Assembly: GCA_023433685.1 (NCBI GenBank)
Contig: JAEYUD010000033.1
Location: 1 to 7,429, forward strand
DNA: 7,429 nucleotides
Direction: 5' to 3'
Origin: Bacteroidota bacterium
Lineage (GTDB): Bacteria > Bacteroidota > Ignavibacteria > Ignavibacteriales > Ignavibacteriaceae
The notes under the pieces are model-generated. The model searched no databases. It was not told the origin of the DNA and saw nothing but the letters and a program-made list of their open reading frames with translations. Within the stretch, counting starts at the first letter, position 1, and every line of letters begins with the position of its first letter. The position numbers were made by a program, and so were the translations under genes. Below are positions 1-5,205 of this stretch, one piece after another.

Positions 1-607
1 AGCCGGTGGTGATCACGTCATCTACCACAAGCAGATTCTTTCCGGCGATCCGGAGAGGATGATCCACCCTAAAAGCCCCCTTCATATTCAATTCCCGTTC
101 GTGCCTGTTAACAGAAGCAACCTGCTGATGTGTCGCTTTGAAACGTGCAACAGCGCCACTCTCAACAGGAACAGAAATCACACCCGCGAGGCCTTTCGCG
201 ATTTCGAGAGACTGATTGTAACCCCTTTCCACCAAACGAAGTTTATGTAGCGGAACGGGGATTATCATGTCTATTTGCAATTTATCGAACAGTGGTTTTT
301 GCAGTTTCCCAAGGAGGGAACCAAGGTACTCGCCTGTTTCAAAGTGATCGTGGTATTTAAGAGAATGGATCAAATTTCTGAGCGGGGAGAGCTCCGCGAA
401 CTCAGCTATCGAGATCATTTTATCAATTTCACCTTGAGGGAAGTGATCGTTGCATATCCGTGAGAGTTCTTCTTCGTTGAGAACCGGAATTTTACCGGTG
501 CACTCTTCACAGAAGAACATTTCAGCTACCCCCAGTCTCGTTTCGCATTGGGCGCAGAACCTCGGTGAGAGGAGATCGGCGAGAGCGGAGGCTACACTTC
601 GATTCAC
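1..607 (-). CDS. comF: ComF family phosphoribosyltransferase-like protein, C-terminus cut by window edge
   Basis: The visible 202 residues show the ComF layout. A zinc-ribbon-like N-terminus has C18-x2-C21 and C33-x2-C36, with a possible third pair at C52/H55. A type I phosphoribosyltransferase domain follows, with IIPVPLHKLRLVERGYNQS at about 115-133 and the PRPP-binding loop LLVVDDVITTG at 192-202, where the window ends. ComF proteins are associated with DNA uptake during natural transformation (ComFC in Bacillus, GntX in Enterobacteria), but the substrate of the transferase fold is not settled. The start is a GTG whose first base is the last base of the upstream gene's TAG stop (TAGTG), with AAGGA 8 bases before it, so translational coupling is likely. 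No ATG lies near the start in this frame. About 25-35 residues are probably missing at the C-terminus. Family assignment is firm; a role in competence is inferred from the family only. Confidence 0.9.
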   Translation of the reverse strand, partial: MNRSVASALADLLSPRFCAQCETRLGVAEMFFCEECTGKIPVLNEEELSRICNDHFPQGEIDKMISIAEFAELSPLRNLIHSLKYHDHFETGEYLGSLLGKLQKPLFDKLQIDMIIPVPLHKLRLVERGYNQSLEIAKGLAGVISVPVESGAVARFKATHQQVASVNRHERELNMKGAFRVDHPLRIAGKNLLVVDDVITTG

Positions 608-2748
608 TACGACATTCCTTCCCTTTTCCTGAAGAACCACTCGGTTGAGAGGAACAATACGAGCAAACCGAGCAGCCATGGATTGTTCCAGAGTGGGTGA
701 GAGACATTCTCTTTCTTCGTTTGAGATGCCTCATCATTGAATTTTTTTAATTCCGCGAAGAGTTGGAGGTAGTTGTTATAAGTATAGAAAGAACCTCCTG
801 TGACCGATGAAAGATCACGCAGAAGTGTGGGGTTTGTGTAGGGATCGACCATTTCGATATCGATATCTCCCACATTAAAAACACCCTGATCAGAGCCGGC
901 CGGTTTGCCATCGAGTGAGGCGGCAGCCGTGAAGAGGTGATCACCCGGTCGCTCCGGTTTGTAAACACCGAGATAAACGCCCGCGCCCGCGGGTGAGAGG
1001 GTAAACTCTGTTTTCCCGGAGGGTGAGTTGAGCATGACCCTCACTTCGGCATCGGAGAGGGGATCGAAAGATTCATTGTACACCTCGGCGATAAACTCAA
1101 CCTGCTCGTTGCGTGAGTAGAAGCGCTTGTTGGTTCTAACCGAAAATTTCTTTCTGTCTTTAACCGCGCCGAGCCATTTCGCGGAGCTGAAGAGGAAATC
1201 GTCAAAGAGTTTTTCATTTTTCGCCTTGAGCTTCCACTTCCAGATATCGGAGGCGATGATCGCGAGTGACCTTTTTGATCCGAAATTGCGACTGATGATC
1301 AGTGGGTCGGGGAGGGTCTTGCCATTCAACTTTACTTTGGCAAGCACCTTGCTTTCGGGCCTTGCCACACCACGGAGATTCGGGATGTAGACGGGTGGAA
1401 GTGCCTCCCACTCTTTCACGGAACCGGGTGAGGATGAGTAAAAAATGGGATCGCGTTCCACTCCTTCAGCCATGGCAGGTTGTCCCTCATAGTCGACGCC
1501 GGCACCGGCGTTAATGGTAACGGGGAGGTAAGGTTCAATTTTCTTGAGTCTTCCCGGATCGGAATATTGATTGATCAGGATGAAAAAGGGGATATTACGG
1601 TCGGAGATCAGCTGCAGAACCTTGTCTGCCACTTCCGCGGGAACTGCTGCCGAGGGGTAATTGATCAGGTAGAGCACCCCCACGCTGTCGAAAACCGAAT
1701 TGTTTATATCCTTCTCAAGCGGCACATTTGAGGCATCGAAAGTCATCGACCGGACGGTGATGGTTGAGTCACCTGACAGGGCATTTTTTACGAAAGCCAC
1801 ATCGGGTGTTGGCGCTCCGGAGAGAACGAGTACCTTTTTTCTGTTGTCCGTAACGTTAATGAAGAAAGGAAAAAGGTTGTTCGCCTTGTTGGCTTCCTCC
1901 GGAAAAGTTTGAACCCGCACGGCGAGTTTGATCACTCCAGTGGTTTTGGGCACATAATTAAAAAGGAGGGAAGTGGTGCCGTCATTCTCGAGTGAGGCGG
2001 TTTCTGAAGCGATAACAGAGCCGCTTTCAAGAAGTTCAACCTTTGCTTCCGTGCCGGGGAAACCCGCAAAGCTGATCGTGGGTGAGATGGGTGTCCGGCT
2101 CCCTCTGATAACGTATTCGTTGTAAGATACATTTTCGATCGCGATATCTTTTTTCGCTCCCGAGTCTCCAATTGCCACATTGAAAACAGGCATGCCCGGT
2201 TTTTCGGCGATCAGCATTGGATCGTTCCCGTCTGTTATCACTCCGTCTGAAATAATGGTAACAGAGTAATTGCCCGTTTTCTTTGAGTTGATGAATTTGA
2301 AAATCGACTCAAAGTTTGTCAGTGAGCCGTCGAAAGCAGGTAAAGCTTTGGATGAAGTTATCAGTCCTGTATCCACTTCACCGGCGAAAGTGTGAACAAC
2401 GGCACTACTTCCCAAAGGAGATGCTGCCAGATCATTCATGAACTTTTTTACGGCGTCAGTTCTTTTTGTACCGTCATCGAATTTCATGGAGGCTGAACGG
2501 TCGATGAAAAAGTAATTCACCGGCTTCTCAACGGTCGAGAACCCGAGGTTAAGTACCGGGTTGAACATCAGTAGGAGTAAAACGAGAAGAACCGCGCCGC
2601 GAAGGGCGAGAAGGAAATATCTTTTAGGCCGTGAGACCACCGGGATGGTGATCCTGTAGTAAAACACGGCGACAAGAATGACCAAAAGGGCAAAAACCGC
2701 GTAATACAGCCATGATCCGGAGATCAGCATCGAGAGGGAATCAGGCAA
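607..2748 (-). CDS. Membrane-anchored VWA domain protein with glutamine-amidotransferase-like middle region
   Basis: A 713-residue protein with two N-terminal membrane helices (about 13-32 and 45-62) and one near the C-terminus (about 689-703) followed by the basic tail FRKREGMS. A VWA domain begins right after helix 2. Its metal-ion-dependent adhesion site is visible as D83-x-S85-x-S87 (FIDRSASMK), probably T144, and D168 in SDG, so the site looks intact. Ig-like beta regions follow. A segment from about 305 (KVLVLSGAPTPDVAFVKNAL) resembles the class I amidotransferase-like fold seen in large BatA-related VWA proteins; I see no catalytic triad. The bulk of the protein should lie in the periplasm. 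It starts 7 bases after surE and overlaps comF by 1 base. The chosen start is TTG at 2748, with AGGAG 11 bases upstream; ATG at 2730 (residue 7) is an alternative with no ribosome-binding site. The cellular role is unknown; related VWA proteins act as assembly or stress-tolerance factors. Confidence 0.85.
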   Translation of the reverse strand: MPDSLSMLISGSWLYYAVFALLVILVAVFYYRITIPVVSRPKRYFLLALRGAVLLVLLLLMFNPVLNLGFSTVEKPVNYFFIDRSASMKFDDGTKRTDAVKKFMNDLAASPLGSSAVVHTFAGEVDTGLITSSKALPAFDGSLTNFESIFKFINSKKTGNYSVTIISDGVITDGNDPMLIAEKPGMPVFNVAIGDSGAKKDIAIENVSYNEYVIRGSRTPISPTISFAGFPGTEAKVELLESGSVIASETASLENDGTTSLLFNYVPKTTGVIKLAVRVQTFPEEANKANNLFPFFINVTDNRKKVLVLSGAPTPDVAFVKNALSGDSTITVRSMTFDASNVPLEKDINNSVFDSVGVLYLINYPSAAVPAEVADKVLQLISDRNIPFFILINQYSDPGRLKKIEPYLPVTINAGAGVDYEGQPAMAEGVERDPIFYSSSPGSVKEWEALPPVYIPNLRGVARPESKVLAKVKLNGKTLPDPLIISRNFGSKRSLAIIASDIWKWKLKAKNEKLFDDFLFSSAKWLGAVKDRKKFSVRTNKRFYSRNEQVEFIAEVYNESFDPLSDAEVRVMLNSPSGKTEFTLSPAGAGVYLGVYKPERPGDHLFTAAASLDGKPAGSDQGVFNVGDIDIEMVDPYTNPTLLRDLSSVTGGSFYTYNNYLQLFAELKKFNDEASQTKKENVSHPLWNNPWLLGLLVLFLSTEWFFRKREGMS

Positions 2749-2755
2749 AGCCGGT

Positions 2756-3532
2756 TCAACTCCTGCTTATTACAGAGTTGAAATCCCACTCTTTGATAAG
2801 TTGATAGTCTTCGTGATCAGTTGAGTCAAGTTTTATAGGGGTGATCGAAATGTAGCCGTTTTCGATCGCGTTTTGGTCGATTTCCGGGTCATCCCCGTCG
2901 AGATTTACAAAGTCGCCTATTAACTGGTGATACTCGCGTCCAATCACATCGTGTACCGTGTTGTATGAGTCGGCAAATTTTGATCTTCCCTGGCGGGTAA
3001 TCATTGTTCCCTTCACTTCCGCGAAAGGGATGTTAGGGAAATTAACGTTCAGGAGTTTACCGTTGTTAAATCCGTGTTGCAGGGTTTTAACCGTTATTCT
3101 GGCGGCGGCTTCAGCTGCCCAGTTAATATTTTCGGAAGTGCGGCCATTAATCGAGAACGCGATTCCCGGGATATCCATCATTGCAGCTTCACGCGCGGCG
3201 GAGACGGTACCGGAATAAATTATATTGGTTGACGTGTTTGATCCGTGGTTGATCCCGGAGACAACAATATCAGGGATGAAGTTGAGCACCTTGGTGATGC
3301 CGATCTTCACACAGTCGGCCGGAGTACCGTTGATGGCGTAGCCAAAAAACTTGCCACCGATGAAATGTTCAACAACCTTCAGGGGTCTTTTCATTGTTAT
3401 TGAGTGGCCGGCAGCGCTCTGCTCAAAGATGGGAGCGACAATGTACACCTCTCCGAATTTTCTTAACTCGCGTGAAAGGGCTATAATTCCACCGGAATCA
3501 ATACCGTCGTCATTTGAAACAAGTATCTTCAA
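2756..3532 (-). CDS. surE: 5'/3'-nucleotidase SurE
   Basis: The 258-residue protein has every SurE signature: SNDDG at 6-10, APIFEQSAAGHSIT at 33-46, NGTPADCVK at 68-76, VVSGINHGSN at 90-99 and YSGTVSAAREA at 106-116. The divalent-metal ligands known for the family are present as D8, D9, S39 and N95. SurE is a cytoplasmic phosphatase that removes phosphate from nucleoside 5'- and 3'-monophosphates and can act on short polyphosphate; in many bacteria it is tied to stationary-phase survival. The length is typical. The start is TTG at 3532, which gives the canonical N-terminus MKILVSNDDG; AGG lies 6 bases upstream. It is the first gene of a surE-VWA-comF operon and is divergent from lexA across 160 bases. 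The family call is secure; control by LexA is only suggested by a GTGAAC half-site in its promoter. Confidence 0.97.
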   Translation of the reverse strand: MKILVSNDDGIDSGGIIALSRELRKFGEVYIVAPIFEQSAAGHSITMKRPLKVVEHFIGGKFFGYAINGTPADCVKIGITKVLNFIPDIVVSGINHGSNTSTNIIYSGTVSAAREAAMMDIPGIAFSINGRTSENINWAAEAAARITVKTLQHGFNNGKLLNVNFPNIPFAEVKGTMITRQGRSKFADSYNTVHDVIGREYHQLIGDFVNLDGDDPEIDQNAIENGYISITPIKLDSTDHEDYQLIKEWDFNSVISRS

Positions 3533-3564
3533 TTCTTACCTAAATTCTAAATAAATCAATCAAA

Positions 3565-3593
3565 AATATAACCATTGTGGAAGTGAACGGCAA
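3565..3593 (-). promoter_or_regulatory. Predicted sigma70-type promoter of the surE operon
   Basis: Read on the minus strand, TTGCCG (3593-3588) and TATATT (3570-3565) are separated by exactly 17 bases. TATATT is followed by TTTG, as in Bacteroidota -7 boxes. Transcription would begin near 3557, giving a leader of about 25 bases before the TTG start of surE. The -35 box matches TTGACA at only four of six positions. A GTTCAC hexamer lies directly inside the -35 box. Confidence 0.5.
3583..3588 (+). promoter_or_regulatory. Isolated GTGAAC half-site at the surE promoter
   Basis: The same hexamer that forms the putative LexA operator next to lexA occurs here as AAGTGAACGG. It touches the predicted surE -35 box and spacer. 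I see no matching inverted partner at the operator spacing, so if it binds LexA the binding is likely weak or cooperative. Confidence 0.3.
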
Positions 3594-3631
3594 TGTAATT
3601 CATTTTTCTTAAAATATTTTTCAGAAAGTGC

Positions 3632-3662
3632 TTGACAGGTATACATCTGTTCACTATATTTG
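3632..3662 (+). promoter_or_regulatory. lexA promoter
   Basis: TTGACA (3632-3637) and TATATT (3655-3660) are separated by 17 bases, a nearly ideal sigma70 promoter. The -10 region extends to TATATTTG (3655-3662), which also fits the Bacteroidota consensus TAnnTTTG with a TTG 20 bases upstream. The sequence before it (3601-3630) is rich in A/T runs, resembling an UP element. Transcription should start near 3667, about 26 bases before the lexA ATG. Confidence 0.8.
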
Positions 3663-3671
3663 TGGTGAACA
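3648..3671 (+). promoter_or_regulatory. Putative LexA operator: inverted repeat around the lexA -10 box
   Basis: TGTTCAC (3648-3654) and GTGAACA (3665-3671) form a perfect 7-base inverted repeat separated by 10 bases. Those 10 bases contain the whole -10 element, so a bound dimer would block RNA polymerase. This is the expected position for lexA autorepression. The sequence matches neither the Gram-positive box (CGAAC-N4-GTTCG) nor the E. coli box (CTGT-N8-ACAG). Which protein binds is inferred from location. Confidence 0.65.
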
Positions 3672-3684
3672 TTTGATTACTTTT

Positions 3685-3692
3685 GGTGAACA
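3685..3692 (+). promoter_or_regulatory. Additional GGTGAACA half-site overlapping the lexA ribosome-binding region
   Basis: GGTGAACA recurs here exactly 21 bases (two helical turns) after the copy at 3664-3671 and ends directly against the ATG. It may be an auxiliary operator half-site on the same face of the helix. Its GGTG also supplies the only, weak, Shine-Dalgarno-like sequence for lexA. Confidence 0.45.
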
Positions 3693-4334
3693 ATGAAAAA
3701 CGAGCTTACAGAAAGACAAAAAGAGATACTTGAGTATCTTACACAATACATCGGGAACAATGGATACGCTCCTTCGGTAAGAGAGATAGCGAATCATTTT
3801 GGTTTTGGGTCTCCATCCGCTGCCAAGAAGCATCTTGACAGTCTGGCAAAAAAGGGGTACCTGAACGCGAGCAGCAACATCAGCCGGGGAATCTCGATAA
3901 AATCTGAAGTTGAGAGCGACTATGAAACCAGAATGAAAAGGGAGTCTGCCATCAACGTGCCCGTGGTGGGAAGGGTGGCCGCCGGTCTTCCGATCCTCGC
4001 TGAAGAGAATCTTGAAGGAAGCATCGTGATCGATTCAATGTTCGTCAGAACCACGGATGACTGCTACGCGCTTAAAGTTAAAGGTGAGAGCATGATAAAC
4101 GCCGGTATTTATGAAGGGGATATCGTGGTTGTTTCGCCCAAGAAACCGGTTCACAACTATGACATAATAGTCGGAATGGTTGATGGTGAAGCAACAGTTA
4201 AAAGATATATCAGGAAAGACGGAAAAACGTTACTAATGCCGGAAAATGATGCCTACCCGGTTATTGAGGTAAAGCCAACAAGTGATTTCTCGATCGCCGG
4301 CAAGGTTGTCGGTGTTTTAAGATGGTATAACTAA
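3693..4334 (+). CDS. lexA: LexA repressor, SOS regulator and self-cleaving serine peptidase
   Basis: A complete 213-residue LexA. The N-terminal winged helix-turn-helix starts LTERQKEILEYL and contains APSVREIANHFGFGSPSAAKKH at 26-47. The self-cleavage site is VAAGLP with scissile bond A97-G98. The peptidase dyad is S133 (GESM) and K170 (EATVK), the same 37-residue separation as in E. coli. LexA represses DNA-damage genes; RecA filaments trigger its autocleavage. The protein is about 10 residues longer than E. coli LexA, mostly in the hinge (about 66-90). In the recognition helix the E. coli residues N-A-A-E-E are replaced by S-A-A-K-K, so a different operator is expected. The ATG at 3693 gives the family N-terminus. 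The gene is preceded by a strong promoter carrying a GTTCAC/GTGAAC inverted repeat, consistent with autoregulation, and heads a transcription unit with two small genes. Confidence 0.97.
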   Translation: MKNELTERQKEILEYLTQYIGNNGYAPSVREIANHFGFGSPSAAKKHLDSLAKKGYLNASSNISRGISIKSEVESDYETRMKRESAINVPVVGRVAAGLPILAEENLEGSIVIDSMFVRTTDDCYALKVKGESMINAGIYEGDIVVVSPKKPVHNYDIIVGMVDGEATVKRYIRKDGKTLLMPENDAYPVIEVKPTSDFSIAGKVVGVLRWYN

Positions 4335-4342
4335 GGAGACAG
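4334..4342 (+). promoter_or_regulatory. Ribosome-binding site AGGAGACAG of the WYL-like gene
   Basis: AGGAGACAG begins on the last base of the lexA stop codon and lies 2 bases before the ATG at 4345. It is a strong Shine-Dalgarno sequence in a window where most other genes have weak ones, and it is repeated identically before the next gene. Confidence 0.75.
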
Positions 4343-4344
4343 TC

Positions 4345-4593
4345 ATGAAAAGTGAGATTTTATCAAAAGCTATAAGAAACAGGAACAAGATCAGATTCTA
4401 CTATTCAATGCGCCAGCTTGTAATAGACCCATACCTCATATCAATTGATAAAGAGGGAAAGAAGACTGTATATGGCAAGATCGACGACAGTGACATTGTT
4501 CAGAGATTCGAGTTTAAAAAGATTTACAACATCAAAGTGCTTGCAAACGAAAATTTCGCCCCCAGGTTTTTGAACGCGGCCCGTTTCAGTTAG
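4345..4593 (+). CDS. Small stand-alone WYL-like domain protein
   Basis: This 82-residue protein has no signal peptide, membrane helix or DNA-binding motif. Its pattern resembles the beta-rich core of WYL domains: AIRNRNKIRFYY at 9-20, VIDPYLISID at 26-35, KKTVYGKI at 39-46, QRFEFKKIYNIKVL at 53-66 and ending in FAPRF. The resemblance is by motif order (F-Y, DPYLI, YG, RFEFKKI, F-P) and is not proven. WYL domains are ligand sensors, for nucleotides or nucleic acids in studied cases, usually fused to helix-turn-helix domains; here the sensor would stand alone. The gene starts 10 bases after lexA with AGGAGA, so it is almost certainly co-transcribed and should be induced by DNA damage if LexA autoregulates. 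It could act as a partner of LexA or of the next gene's product; this is inference. A small Sm-like or otherwise unknown beta-barrel is the alternative. Confidence 0.6.
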   Translation: MKSEILSKAIRNRNKIRFYYSMRQLVIDPYLISIDKEGKKTVYGKIDDSDIVQRFEFKKIYNIKVLANENFAPRFLNAARFS

Positions 4594-4600
4594 GAGACAG
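4592..4600 (+). promoter_or_regulatory. Ribosome-binding site AGGAGACAG of the nuclease-like gene
   Basis: An identical 9-base copy of the upstream leader overlaps the TAG stop of the WYL-like gene and lies 4 bases before the ATG at 4605. It supports co-translation of the two small genes with lexA. Confidence 0.75.
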
Positions 4601-4604
4601 AACC

Positions 4605-5051
4605 ATGAGAACCTTTGACAAAAGAGACATGACCGACAAGCTTTATTTCAAACTCCGCGCGAGTGGTTACTCGACGATCGGAAGACGGTTTGGAACCTAC
4701 CTGCCTGACCCACCGGATATCGGTGAATTTCAGATAGATATTCTCGCCAAACAGAAAAAAGAATTCGCGATAGGGATTGTGCTGGATGACCTTGCCGGGG
4801 TTGACGTTAATTTTATTAAACAGAAAATCAGATTTCTTGCAGAGAGGAAGTCAACTTACAGTGGAAATCCGGTAAAACTGTTTATCGCGCTCACCAGGAA
4901 GAACTATTTTTTCATCAAACATCTCATCGATTCAGATCTGAGTGACATCTCACTCAACGTTGAACTCTACCTTGTTGATGTTGAAACCGGGACACTTATC
5001 ACAGATTCGCCTGTTACAGGCAAGGCTTCTTCCCCCCTTTACATAAATTAA
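4605..5051 (+). CDS. Uncharacterised protein, possibly a degenerate PD-(D/E)XK nuclease-like fold
   Basis: A 148-residue soluble protein of no family I can name firmly. An N-terminal helix (DKLYFKLRASGY, 11-22) is followed by a glycine-rich turn, then YLPDPPDIGEFQIDILAK at 32-49 and a hydrophobic strand EFAIGIVLDD at 53-62. A helix (NFIKQKIRFLAERK, 69-82) and a strand-helix pair (KLFIALTRKNYFFIKHLI, 91-108) come next, then a final strand LNVELYLVD. This alpha-beta order and the D45 strand followed by a second core strand recall restriction-endonuclease-like proteins. The expected (D/E)-x-K on the second strand reads A55-I-G57, so hydrolysis may be lost, leaving perhaps a binding or structural role. 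It is the last gene of the lexA unit, 11 bases after the WYL-like gene, and is followed by a terminator. A function in the damage response is inferred only from this context. Confidence 0.6.
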   Translation: MRTFDKRDMTDKLYFKLRASGYSTIGRRFGTYLPDPPDIGEFQIDILAKQKKEFAIGIVLDDLAGVDVNFIKQKIRFLAERKSTYSGNPVKLFIALTRKNYFFIKHLIDSDLSDISLNVELYLVDVETGTLITDSPVTGKASSPLYIN

Positions 5052-5072
5052 GCGGGGAAGTCGCTTTTTTTA
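5050..5072 (+). terminator. Intrinsic terminator after the lexA unit
   Basis: AAGCG (5050-5054) pairs with CGCTT (5062-5066) around a 7-base loop that may add a G-T pair, and runs into seven T residues (5065-5071). It overlaps the stop codon of the last gene and ends the lexA transcription unit before uppS. The stem is short, so termination may be partial. Confidence 0.65.
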
Positions 5073-5179
5073 CCTTCTTTTTGACTTTTTTTACAAGAAA
5101 AATCTCGCCATTTTTACTCTGATGGATTAGGATTTGTTTATCCGTCCAAAATTATTTAAAATTCCTTTCTTTGAATTTT

Positions 5180-5187
5180 TATTTTTG
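5180..5187 (+). promoter_or_regulatory. Possible -7 box of the uppS-bamA promoter
   Basis: In the A/T-rich gap between the terminator and uppS, TATATTTG-like TATTTTTG fits the Bacteroidota TAnnTTTG box and would place transcription start about 13 bases before uppS. I found no TTG at the proper distance upstream, so the call is weak. Nothing else is evident in 5073-5205. Confidence 0.3.
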
Positions 5188-5205
5188 TAACTAACCGGTC
5201 CGCAT

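Noticed and set aside
1127..1390. Plus-strand open frame of 87 codons inside the VWA gene
   Set aside because: It lies antisense to a well-supported gene, has no ribosome site or recognisable domain, and is rich in Ser/Phe/Leu as expected of a shadow frame.
3636..3649. CAG-N8-CTG containing GTATAC as an E. coli-like LexA box
   Set aside because: The arms are CAG/CTG in the wrong order relative to CTGT-N8-ACAG and the interior is not symmetrical. The GTTCAC/GTGAAC pair beside it is a far better operator.
4345..5051. The two small genes as a toxin-antitoxin pair
   Set aside because: Neither protein shows toxin or antitoxin motifs, neither has a helix-turn-helix, and both are read from the lexA promoter without one of their own; context alone is not enough.
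5129..5142. GGAT/ATCC inverted repeat between the lexA unit and uppS as a regulatory hairpin
   Set aside because: A 4-base stem in A/T-rich DNA is expected by chance, and no T-run or promoter element is positioned with it.
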